Source: Sediminibacterium sp. TEGAF015 (GTDB lineage: Bacteria > Bacteroidota > Bacteroidia > Chitinophagales > Chitinophagaceae). Taken from it: 64,000 bases of DNA. Under the pieces are notes generated by a model. It searched no databases and had not been told where the DNA came from. It saw only the letters and a list, made by a program, of their open reading frames with translations. Position 1 is the stretch's first letter; each line of letters opens with the position of its first letter. The translations under genes and the position numbers were made by a program. The stretch covers positions 2,914,501 through 2,978,500 of the forward strand of contig NZ_AP026683.1 in the NCBI RefSeq assembly GCF_025997995.1, given 5' to 3'. Positions 45,115 through 53,384 of the stretch are shown here, one piece after another.

Positions 45115-45240
45115 TTGTTTGTCAGTTTTACTATGCCTGTTCGTAAGCAGCCATATATTAGTAAAAGATTATTCCCATTTTTTGATGGACTGATTCCAGA
45201 GGGTTGGTTGTTGAATATAGCTTCAGAAAGTTGGAAGATT
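45115..45240 (+). pseudogene. HipA N-terminal-domain (HipN-like) fragment
   Basis: The frame reads VSFTMPVRKQPYISKRL, then FPFFDGLIPEGWLLN and ASESWKINQ. This is the pattern of the small Bacteroidota HipA N-terminal protein that accompanies a HipA kinase (SLTMP.....S..LFPFF..L.PEG.L). Roughly the first third and the last part, usually NDRMGLLL and on, are missing; the frame then runs into unrelated codons to a TGA at 45304-45306. No HipA kinase domain or helix-turn-helix partner follows. Family call is by pattern recall. Confidence 0.6.
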
Positions 45241-45269
45241 AATCAATTGATTATAAACACACTTCTATT

Positions 45270-45347
45270 TTATCAATCAATAGAATTCAATTTATCAATC
45301 ATTTGACCGATTTTTTGATTGATAAATCATATATTTATGATTGATAA
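45270..45347 (+). promoter_or_regulatory. symmetric four-site operator-like array upstream of Fic gene 1
   Basis: Four exact copies of the 10-mer TTATCAATCA: forward at 45270-45279 and 45292-45301, inverted (TGATTGATAA) at 45316-45325 and 45338-45347. The start-to-start distances are 22, 24 and 22 bases, so the array is symmetric about 45308.5 and each step is about two helical turns. It ends 6 bases before the ATG of the Fic gene. A likely reader is the Fic protein's own N-terminal helix-turn-helix. Confidence 0.7.
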
Positions 45348-45353
45348 AATTAA

Positions 45354-46403
45354 ATGCCCAAAAAATCTGAAAATAGAAAAGAAGAGATTCTTGAATTTAT
45401 TCAAGAGCATCCCAATTGTACTTCACAGGTAATTTTGGATGGGTTAAAGCTAGAAATAAGTGTAGCTACTTTGCGCAGAAAGCTTCAAGATTTAGTAGCA
45501 GAGGAGTTGATAGTTCTTATTGGAGAACTGAAAAGCAGACGATATGAAATGAGTCCTGCTTATAAAATGATTCGACCCATTCATCTTGAACAATATTTTG
45601 AAAAAGAAATTGACGAGCGAAATATTTTGGAGAAATTCAATATCGATTTGATTAGCCAAACACTTCATGCGATTTCAATTTTTACAAAAGCAGAGCTAGA
45701 TCATTTACATATTTTACAGAAAAAGTTTGCATCCAATATATCCAAATTGTCTGAAACAGAGTACAACAAAGAGATGGAAAGGTTGGCCATTGATTTAAGT
45801 TGGAAGTCATCGCAAATTGAAGGAAATACTTACTCTTTATTAGAAACAGAAAGATTGTTGAAAGACAAAGAAACAGCTGCCGGCAAAACAAAAGAGGAAG
45901 CGACCATGTTGCTGAATCATAAAGCTGCATTAGATTTCATTATTGAGCATACGAATTATATTGAACCTATTACTGTTTCTTCGATTGAAGATATCCATAG
46001 TATTTTGGTGAAGGAATTAGACATTAAAAGAAATATTAGAAACGGTAGAGTGGGTATTACTGGTACCAATTATAAGCCATTGGATAATGCATTTCAAATT
46101 AAAGAGGCATTGACAGCTATGTGTGCTTTGATCAATGAAAAAGAAAATGTATTTGAAAAAGCTTTACTGGTTCTGGTATTGATTTCTTATATACAACCCT
46201 TTGCGGATGGCAATAAAAGAACGGCTAGAATCATTAGCAATGCTATTTTGATGAATCATCAGTACTGTCCCATTTCTTTTAGAACGGTAGATTCTATTGA
46301 GTATAAGAAAGCGATGTTGGTATTCTATGAACTAAATAATATATCTCCTTTCAAAAATATATTCATCAATCAATTTGAATTTGCAGTGAATACCTATTTC
46401 TAG
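45354..46403 (+). CDS. Fic-family protein with N-terminal winged helix; catalytic His replaced
   Basis: A 349-residue protein. Residues 1-65 form a winged helix-turn-helix (EILEFIQEHPNCTSQVILDG...LRRKLQDLVAEELI). An inhibitory helix motif SSQIEGN (Ser152 to Asn158) precedes the Fic core. The Fic motif reads IQPFADGNKRTAR (from Ile280): Gln281 takes the place of the catalytic His of HPFxxGNGR. The rest of the motif is intact. Such Gln forms would not be expected to AMPylate by the usual mechanism; they may bind nucleotide or act as regulators. It sits between glpK and glpD, 8 bases before glpD, behind a repeat array. Confidence 0.83.
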   Translation: MPKKSENRKEEILEFIQEHPNCTSQVILDGLKLEISVATLRRKLQDLVAEELIVLIGELKSRRYEMSPAYKMIRPIHLEQYFEKEIDERNILEKFNIDLISQTLHAISIFTKAELDHLHILQKKFASNISKLSETEYNKEMERLAIDLSWKSSQIEGNTYSLLETERLLKDKETAAGKTKEEATMLLNHKAALDFIIEHTNYIEPITVSSIEDIHSILVKELDIKRNIRNGRVGITGTNYKPLDNAFQIKEALTAMCALINEKENVFEKALLVLVLISYIQPFADGNKRTARIISNAILMNHQYCPISFRTVDSIEYKKAMLVFYELNNISPFKNIFINQFEFAVNTYF

Positions 46404-46411
46404 TTGCGTCT

Positions 46412-48112
46412 ATGAATGATTTGAATCTTATATACGATATCGTGATTATTGGCGGCGGCGCAACGGGTTGCGGCGCCGCGGTAGATGCAGCTTCGCGCGG
46501 ATACAAAACTTTGCTAGTTGAGCAATATGATTTTGCGAAAGGAACTTCCAGCCGCTCCACTAAGTTGGTGCATGGGGGTGTGCGGTACCTGGCACAGGGG
46601 AATATTAAATTGGTGCGCGAGGCGTTAGCCGAGCGCGGTAGGTTACTCAAAAATGCGCCACATGTAACGGGTACGCAACTCTTTGTGGTACCGGTTTTCA
46701 GCCTCTGGGAAAAATTTTATTATAGTGTTGGACTAAAAGTCTATGATATTCTTTCAGGAAAATTATCGCTAGGCAAAACCCAATTACTCTCTCGGAAGAA
46801 AACGCTGGAGTTATTGCCTGCATTGAATCCTAATAAACTAGTGGGCGGCATTTTGTATTACGATGGTCAATTCAATGATGCTGAACTCTGTATTGATTTG
46901 GTGCATACGGCCGTGCGTCATGGCGCTGAAGTAATGAATTATACAAAGGCGGTGGGCTTTATTAAGGAGAAGGGAGTAATTGTAGGAGTGGAGCTGGAAG
47001 ACATGCTGGGGGCGGGTATCGCGGTTGCTGGTGTTGCTGCGAGTGCAGATGATGTTGCGGATGGCGGGCCTCAGGCTAAGGCGCGCCGTGTGGTGCGCTG
47101 CAAAACGGTGATCAACGCGACGGGCGTTTTTACCGACGCGGTCTTGCAAATGGATGATCCGCATGCCGACACCTTGGTCTATCCTTCGCAAGGCATTCAC
47201 CTTGTAATTGATGCCAAACATTTTAAGGGGACCAATGCCTTAATGATTCCGAAGACCGATGACGGAAGAGTTCTGTTCGCGGTTCCTTGGCAGGGCAAAG
47301 TGGTAGTGGGTACCACCGATACCCATGTGGATCATATTGATGTAGAGCCCTTGCCATTAGCTGAAGAAATCATTTTCTTACTCGATCATTTCAATCGCTA
47401 TTGCAATGCGCAACTTACCAAAGCAGATGTGCTCAGTGTTTTTGTGGGATTAAGACCGCTGGTAAAAGCAGCAGGCACAACGGTTTCGTCGATGCTTTCT
47501 CGCGATCATACTTTGGTGGTGTCTCCGAGTAAAATGGTTACCATCACGGGAGGGAAGTGGACTACCTATCGCAAAATGGCGGAAGATGCAGTGAACAATG
47601 CTGTGTTTGTAGGAAAATTAGAAGGGGGGAAAGCCGCAAAAAAATTAGATAAAAATTCTGCTGAAAAATTGGCTGCAAAAAAGGGGGAGCCTTTTGTTGA
47701 AAAAAAATGCATTACAAAAGAACTTCCGATTGGGGATTTAGGGGCTTCGAAGAAATTAGCGGAGCAGTTGGTGGCGGCAGATCCTGCGATGGGGGCAGTA
47801 CTGTTGCCAGCAGCTGTTGGGCAAGCCTATGTGGCGACGCATTTGACGACAGCGAATGCAGCGCAAGCGCATGAAGCTTCCGCTATTCGTGTAGTGGATG
47901 TGGTTGTTGCGGCGCGCTGCAACTATGTTAAAACCGTGGAAGATTTTCTAGCGCGCCGCAATAGACTGCTCTTCCTAGATGCTAGAGCAGCTATAGAATT
48001 GGCTCCTGCTGTCGCAAAAATTTTACAAAAAGAATTGCACTGGTCCGATGCACAAAGAGAAGCGCAAATTCAATCCTTTATTCAATTAGCCCAACAATAC
48101 ATCGTCCACTGA
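46412..48112 (+). CDS. glpD: aerobic-type glycerol-3-phosphate dehydrogenase
   Basis: A 566-residue FAD enzyme. The dinucleotide-binding motif is IVIIGGGATGCGAAVDAASRG, followed by the family signature GTSSRSTKLVHGGVRYL. VVGTTDTHVDHIDVEPL and ITGGKWTTYRKMAEDAV are also conserved. It oxidises sn-glycerol 3-phosphate to dihydroxyacetone phosphate and passes electrons to quinone at the inner membrane. Two Ala/Lys-rich stretches (about residues 195-225 and 405-430) look like insertions in surface loops. It is followed by glpF; the stop codon is inside a hairpin. Confidence 0.94.
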   Translation: MNDLNLIYDIVIIGGGATGCGAAVDAASRGYKTLLVEQYDFAKGTSSRSTKLVHGGVRYLAQGNIKLVREALAERGRLLKNAPHVTGTQLFVVPVFSLWEKFYYSVGLKVYDILSGKLSLGKTQLLSRKKTLELLPALNPNKLVGGILYYDGQFNDAELCIDLVHTAVRHGAEVMNYTKAVGFIKEKGVIVGVELEDMLGAGIAVAGVAASADDVADGGPQAKARRVVRCKTVINATGVFTDAVLQMDDPHADTLVYPSQGIHLVIDAKHFKGTNALMIPKTDDGRVLFAVPWQGKVVVGTTDTHVDHIDVEPLPLAEEIIFLLDHFNRYCNAQLTKADVLSVFVGLRPLVKAAGTTVSSMLSRDHTLVVSPSKMVTITGGKWTTYRKMAEDAVNNAVFVGKLEGGKAAKKLDKNSAEKLAAKKGEPFVEKKCITKELPIGDLGASKKLAEQLVAADPAMGAVLLPAAVGQAYVATHLTTANAAQAHEASAIRVVDVVVAARCNYVKTVEDFLARRNRLLFLDARAAIELAPAVAKILQKELHWSDAQREAQIQSFIQLAQQYIVH

Positions 48113-48135
48113 AATTTCAATACATTGAAATTTCA
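48110..48135 (+). terminator. perfect hairpin overlapping the glpD stop codon
   Basis: Arms TGAAATTTCAA (48110-48120) and TTGAAATTTCA (48125-48135) pair perfectly around TACA. The first TGA of the arm is the glpD stop. There is no U-tract, so it is not a classical intrinsic terminator; it may protect the mRNA end or bind a regulator ahead of glpF. Confidence 0.5.
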
Positions 48136-48176
48136 GCGCCTGCGCAACTCAACAGAATTATCCCTAAATTCAAACC

Positions 48177-48881
48177 ATGAATGCATTTATCGCTGAACTA
48201 ATTGGTACGGCCATCATCATTGCTTTCGGCAATGGCGTAGTAGCCAACGTGGTTTTAAACAAAACCAAAGGAAACAATGGAGGTTTAATTACCATCACAG
48301 TTGGCTGGAGTATGGCTGTTTTTATTGGCGTGTATATGGCGGCGGCTTCTAGTGGTGCGCATTTGAATTCAGCAGTCACAGTTGGATTGGCTTCCTTAGG
48401 CAAGTTTGATTGGGCCATGGTGCCGCAATATTTACTGGCGCAATTGCTAGGTGCCATGTTAGGTCAATTGGCAGTGTTCCTTATATACAAAGATCATTTT
48501 AATAGCAGCGAAGGACTCGCACAAAGAGCTTGCTTCTGCACCGATCCTGCTATTCGCAATCCAGTTCAAAATTTCATCACTGAATTTTTAGCAACGATGA
48601 TTTTTATGATTGCTGTTTTATTCATCACAAAAGGAGAGCAGGCACTCGGGTCTTTAGATGCATTACCCGTAGCTTTAGTAGTGTTAGGAATTGGTTTGAG
48701 TTTTGGCGGCCCAACGGGTTATGCCATTAATCCTGCGCGTGATTTGGGTCCTCGTATGATGCATATGATTTTGCCGATGAAAAACAAAGCCGACACAGAT
48801 TGGGGATACGCCTGGGTTCCCATTGCAGGCCCAATTTTAGGAGCATTGGCAGCAGGGTTCATTTTCAATTTGCTCCAATAG
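48177..48881 (+). CDS. glpF: MIP-family channel, glycerol facilitator-like
   Basis: A 234-residue membrane protein with six helices and two half-helices of the aquaporin family. The second NPA box is normal (YAINPARDLGPR, with Asp after NPAR as in glyceroporins). The first box reads HLNSAVTV: Asn64-Ser65-Ala66 in place of NPA. The Asn that faces the pore is kept. It should let glycerol enter by facilitated diffusion, in keeping with glpK and glpD upstream. Assignment to glycerol rather than water rests on context and the D after the second NPA. Confidence 0.88.
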   Translation: MNAFIAELIGTAIIIAFGNGVVANVVLNKTKGNNGGLITITVGWSMAVFIGVYMAAASSGAHLNSAVTVGLASLGKFDWAMVPQYLLAQLLGAMLGQLAVFLIYKDHFNSSEGLAQRACFCTDPAIRNPVQNFITEFLATMIFMIAVLFITKGEQALGSLDALPVALVVLGIGLSFGGPTGYAINPARDLGPRMMHMILPMKNKADTDWGYAWVPIAGPILGALAAGFIFNLLQ

Positions 48882-48923
48882 TATTCTCGTACGAAAAATT
48901 TAATTCCATTCAAGAGCCTCGTT

Positions 48924-49988
48924 TTATTTCATAAACGGAAGCTTGAACTGCTTACTCGTTACTTTCTTTTTCTTGATGATAGTAGGGTCGTGCTGAAATT
49001 CCTGGTAGTAGATTTTCAATAAAATCAGGAAATAAGAAATCAGTAGTGGCCCGAAGATTAATCCGGTAATACCAAAATATTGTAAGCCCATAATTACGCC
49101 CAATAGCGTTACCAAGGGATGCACATCTGCCATTTTTTTAGCCAGTACAAATCTGACTACATTGTCCATAATGCCCATTACAAAAGTTCCCCAGCAAATC
49201 AGTCCAATGCCGTATCCCAATCCCATATTGGCCATCATGTAAACGCTTACCGGTACCCAGATTAAACCGGCACCTATAATAGGAATCACCGATGACAATC
49301 CTGTAAGTACGCCCCAGAAACCAGGCTCTGGTAATCCCACCCATAAATAATACAGCCAGGCCAATCCACCTTGTATTAATGCAATCAAAGGAACCCCAAT
49401 GGCATTGCTTACGGTTTGCGCTTGCAATTCATTCGCGAACAACATGATTTTTTCGCGCTTAAAAGGCAAATAAAATACAATGGCTGCTTCCATTCTGTTC
49501 AGATTTGTAATCATGAAAAACAAAATGAAATACATCATGCCAATAGCACTTAATAAACTCAAACCTTGGCTTAATAAACCACTGATAAAATCAGTGACAT
49601 ATCCCTGCATGCCACTTAAGTTTTTAGCCGATAACAATTCAAAATGATAGTCTGCCTTTAATCGCTGATCTAAGTCTTGTAAGGGAGCTAAAAAAGCATC
49701 CGTATTTCCGGCAATTAATAAGGCTTTTTTATATATCATTCCCACTAAAAAAGTGAAGGGTAGGAGAATGATAAAGAAGGAAACCACAATCACTAAAACA
49801 GCAGCAGCTGTTTTGCTCCAGTTTCTTTTTTTTACCAATTTTTCTACGGTGGATTTACTCAATACATAGAAGATAGTGGCAGCAAGGAACGCAGTGAAAA
49901 ATTGTTTTAGGGTATAAAACAAAAACGCAGCGAACAATAACATGACGCCTAGAAAAATGTAGCGGTTTATCTTATGGTCTTGGTGCAT
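48924..49988 (-). CDS. AI-2E-family (UPF0118) membrane permease
   Basis: A 354-residue protein with seven to eight membrane helices in the AI-2E family layout: paired N-terminal helices, a soluble stretch (about residues 95-140), then a helix cluster with GVPLIALIQGGLAWLYYLWVGLPEPGFWGVLTGLSSVIPIIG. The PxxGxxLIWVP segment after this is the most conserved part. Members export small molecules or ions (AI-2 in E. coli TqsA, Na+ in others). The substrate here is unknown. It is convergent with glpF and divergent from the YtxH gene. Confidence 0.88.
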   Translation of the reverse strand: MHQDHKINRYIFLGVMLLFAAFLFYTLKQFFTAFLAATIFYVLSKSTVEKLVKKRNWSKTAAAVLVIVVSFFIILLPFTFLVGMIYKKALLIAGNTDAFLAPLQDLDQRLKADYHFELLSAKNLSGMQGYVTDFISGLLSQGLSLLSAIGMMYFILFFMITNLNRMEAAIVFYLPFKREKIMLFANELQAQTVSNAIGVPLIALIQGGLAWLYYLWVGLPEPGFWGVLTGLSSVIPIIGAGLIWVPVSVYMMANMGLGYGIGLICWGTFVMGIMDNVVRFVLAKKMADVHPLVTLLGVIMGLQYFGITGLIFGPLLISYFLILLKIYYQEFQHDPTIIKKKKVTSKQFKLPFMK

Positions 49989-50018
49989 TTTTCGTAACTT
50001 GTATCAAATGTATTATTT

Positions 50019-50261
50019 ATGAGCGAGAACAATAAATTCATTTCCGGCTTATTACTGGGAGTGTTGGCTGGTTCAGCATTGGCTTTATACTTATCCTCCG
50101 ATAAGGGAAAAGAATTATTGGCCAATATGAATATTGATACCGATGAAATACAGGAAGATATGCAGGAAACCTATGGCAAAGCCAAAGAGAATGTGGAAGA
50201 GCTGCTTGCCAAAGCCAAGCAGTTGGTTAAAGAATTAGAAAACAAAATTTCTGAAGCATAG
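50019..50261 (+). CDS. YtxH-domain small membrane protein
   Basis: An 80-residue protein. The N-terminal helix FISGLLLGVLAGSALALYLSS followed by DKGKELL is the YtxH pattern. The rest is a charged amphipathic helix with heptad-like Glu/Lys spacing. These proteins are linked to envelope or general stress in several phyla, without a known molecular role. It is the first of two closely spaced genes; the next starts 2 bases after its stop. Confidence 0.82.
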   Translation: MSENNKFISGLLLGVLAGSALALYLSSDKGKELLANMNIDTDEIQEDMQETYGKAKENVEELLAKAKQLVKELENKISEA

Positions 50262-50263
50262 CC

Positions 50264-50602
50264 ATGTCAGATACCAATACTTTTTTTACCGACGCCAAAC
50301 AAGAACTGGAAGATTATATCCTGAACAGAATCCTGTTGGCCAAAATGCAAGTGGCAGACAAAGTCAGCGACAAACTGGCTGCCGGTGCCTTGATGGGCAT
50401 ATTGGGTACTTTGTTTGTTTTTGCCCTTATTTTCGGTGGGATTATGGCTGCCTATTATTTAACCGACCTCACTGGTAGTTTGGTGAAGGGCTTCGGGTAT
50501 GTGGCTGCATTTTTCCTGGGATTGGCCTTGGTAGTGCTGATTTTTCGAAAAGCCATTGCCTCTTCGGTTCGAAATTCTATAATCAAGAATCTTTTTAAAT
50601 AG
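50264..50602 (+). CDS. holin-superfamily-like small membrane protein (phage holin III type)
   Basis: A 112-residue protein. An N-terminal charged helix is followed by two hydrophobic helices (about residues 45-68 and 75-94), with DKLAAGALMGILGTLFVFALIFGGIMAAYYLTD typical of the putative Actinobacterial holin-X/phage holin III family (also called YqjE-like). These proteins are usually chromosomal envelope proteins despite the name, and the YtxH partner supports this. No phage genes are near. Confidence 0.72.
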   Translation: MSDTNTFFTDAKQELEDYILNRILLAKMQVADKVSDKLAAGALMGILGTLFVFALIFGGIMAAYYLTDLTGSLVKGFGYVAAFFLGLALVVLIFRKAIASSVRNSIIKNLFK

Positions 50603-50672
50603 TACTCAATAAAATTACCGTCTCAAACTCACAATTAATCGCGTTTCCTTTACCAATTATATACTCTTAGCT

Positions 50673-50923
50673 ATGTCTGTTTTTTCTACCCCCTCCATAA
50701 ATAACCAGCAAGACCTCCAGAATGCCATCGCCCAGCTAAAAGGGCACCTGGCCAGTCAGGAGAAAGACCTGGGTGAGCGGGCGGCTAAAATCCCCCACCA
50801 ACTCTTTAAAAAGGCTTCCGGAGCCATTGTTCCAGCGGTTTTAACCACGGCCAGCCTTGCCGGAGCATGGAATATTTTAAAACTGGTTCCCGTTGCTCAG
50901 TCCCTCTTTTCACTTTTCAAGAA

Positions 50924-50936
<13 letters not shown>
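50673..50936 (+). CDS. hypothetical small protein of the YtxH group
   Basis: An 87-residue protein with no family that I can name. The first half is an amphipathic helix (QDLQNAIAQLKGHLASQEKDL), and the second has a moderately hydrophobic helix (AIVPAVLTTASLAGAWNILKLV) and a Lys-rich end. The layout suggests membrane association. It is 70 bases downstream of the holin-like gene and may be in the same transcript. The C-terminal codons overlap a hairpin that may end this transcript before atpD. Confidence 0.6.
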
Positions 50937-52496
<1,560 letters not shown>

Positions 52497-52538
52497 TTAG
52501 AGTAGAAAGGTTAATTTGAACTAGCTAAAGGGTAATTT

Positions 52539-52790
52539 ATGATTCTTGAAATTTTAACACCTGAAAAAAAATTATACAGTGGGGAAGTGTACGGTGTACA
52601 GTTGCCTGGTATAAGTGGTTTATTCGAAATCCTTGATAAGCACGCTCCGTTGGTGAGTGCCTTGGGTAAGGGTAACCTGAAAATTTTGAAGGATAAAAAA
52701 GAAATAGAGAAATATTCTATCCAGAGCGGTTTTGTAGAGGTTTTGAATAATAAGGTTACTGTGCTTGTGGAAGGTGCCGTTCAGCTCTAG
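52539..52790 (+). CDS. atpC: F1F0 ATP synthase epsilon subunit
   Basis: An 83-residue protein starting MILEILTPEKKLYSGEVYGVQLPG, with ISGLFEILDKHAPLVSALGKGNLKI and QSGFVEVLNNKVTVLVE, the beta-sandwich of epsilon. The C-terminal helical hairpin present in E. coli epsilon is missing, as is usual for short Bacteroidota forms. It couples the c-ring and gamma in F1F0. It lies 42 bases after atpD and is followed by an intrinsic terminator. Confidence 0.92.
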   Translation: MILEILTPEKKLYSGEVYGVQLPGISGLFEILDKHAPLVSALGKGNLKILKDKKEIEKYSIQSGFVEVLNNKVTVLVEGAVQL

Positions 52791-52826
52791 CGCGAGATAA
52801 TCTCGATTCTAAAAATAAATATTTTG

Positions 52827-52859
52827 ACAGCTCCTCAGTTTTGAGGGGCTGTTTTTTTG
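52827..52859 (+). terminator. intrinsic terminator after atpC
   Basis: ACAGCTCCTCA (52827-52837) pairs with TGAGGGGCTGT (52842-52852) around GTTT, with one G-U pair, followed by a run of seven T. This is a standard intrinsic terminator 37 bases past the atpC stop. Confidence 0.85.
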
Positions 52860-52954
52860 TGGGATTGTTCCACAAGGTGTTCCACTGAGGGGGAGGCCTT
52901 TATAGTTTTTTTGAAAAATGGCGGAAAAAATATACCAATAGTATTTCAAAATGA

Positions 52955-53167
52955 ATGAAGAAGTATTTAGATGAAGTGACCAATTCATCGGACACTTTAA
53001 TTGTGTCAAGAACAGCTGAAGAAGAGGCGGTTGTAATCCTCTCGCTAAAAGAATATAATTCTCTTACAGAAACAGGTCACTTATTGTCTACGGCTGCAAA
53101 TAGAAACAGACTTCGTGAATCTATAGATCAAATAGAAAAAGGTCAAACAAGAAAATTTGATTTGTAG
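52955..53167 (+). CDS. YefM/Phd-type antitoxin, N-terminally truncated
   Basis: A 70-residue protein that reads from the middle of the first helix of a YefM-type antitoxin: MKKYLDEVTNSSDTLIVSR, VVILSLKEYNSLTETGHLLS and a C-terminal toxin-binding tail NRNRLRESIDQIEKGQ. Full-length members are about 85 residues, with 12-15 more residues ahead of KKYLDEV that form the DNA-binding edge. A TGA directly precedes the ATG in frame, and a degenerate copy of the missing part may be present upstream (YTNSISK then stop). The toxin gene 2 bases downstream is broken, so this is probably an orphan on its way out. Confidence 0.72.
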   Translation: MKKYLDEVTNSSDTLIVSRTAEEEAVVILSLKEYNSLTETGHLLSTAANRNRLRESIDQIEKGQTRKFDL

Positions 53168-53169
53168 GT

Positions 53170-53257
53170 ATGCATTTTGAATTCACTGAAAATGGATGGG
53201 AAAAAAGGCGTGGATCAAAAATGCATTATCCTTCAATGTCGGTTTCATTACGATTAA
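53170..53257 (+). pseudogene. YoeB/RelE-type toxin gene with internal deletion
   Basis: The gene starts 2 bases after the antitoxin stop as in yefM-yoeB operons. The first frame reads MHFEFTENGWE, the YoeB N-terminus. One frame shift later the sequence reads DQKCIILQCRFHYD and stops at 53255-53257, which is the YoeB C-terminus with its catalytic His-Tyr end. About 60 middle codons and the reading frame are lost around 53200-53210. The 88 bases compare with about 255 for an intact gene, so the toxin is dead. Confidence 0.75.
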
Positions 53258-53279
53258 GTATTCCCTTGACTTAATTGAG

Positions 53280-53355
53280 TTTCATGTTTTGTGAAATTCA
53301 TCAGAGAATTTCATTTTTGATGAAATTGCGAGAAATTGCAATAATCTCGCAATTT
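53280..53355 (+). promoter_or_regulatory. nested inverted repeats upstream of Fic gene 2
   Basis: Three palindromes in a row: TTTCAT (53280) with GTGAAA (53291); AATTTCAT (53307-53314) with ATGAAATT (53320-53327); and AAATTGCGAGA (53323-53333) with TCTCGCAATTT (53345-53355). The last two share bases. They lie 29-105 bases before the Fic start and look like operator sites or alternative hairpins. Confidence 0.55.
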
Positions 53356-53384
53356 TTACTAATTTTATCCATATTTACTTTTAC

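Larger units (their letters stand above)
45032..45353 (+). other. 322-base gap between glpK and the first Fic gene
   Basis: It holds a HipA-type gene fragment (45115 to about 45240), a short frame from an ATG at 45095 that looks like the start of a signal peptide (MQKIILICLSVLLCLF) but stops after about 32 codons, and the four-site repeat array at 45270-45347. No intact gene is seen. It looks like a deletion scar followed by a control region. Confidence 0.55.

Noticed and set aside
46838..47221. 127-codon frame on the minus strand inside glpD
   Set aside because: Antisense to a well-conserved enzyme and without family features.
50264..50602. Phage holin as a prophage sign
   Set aside because: Chromosomal holin III-like proteins beside YtxH are common and no other phage gene is seen.
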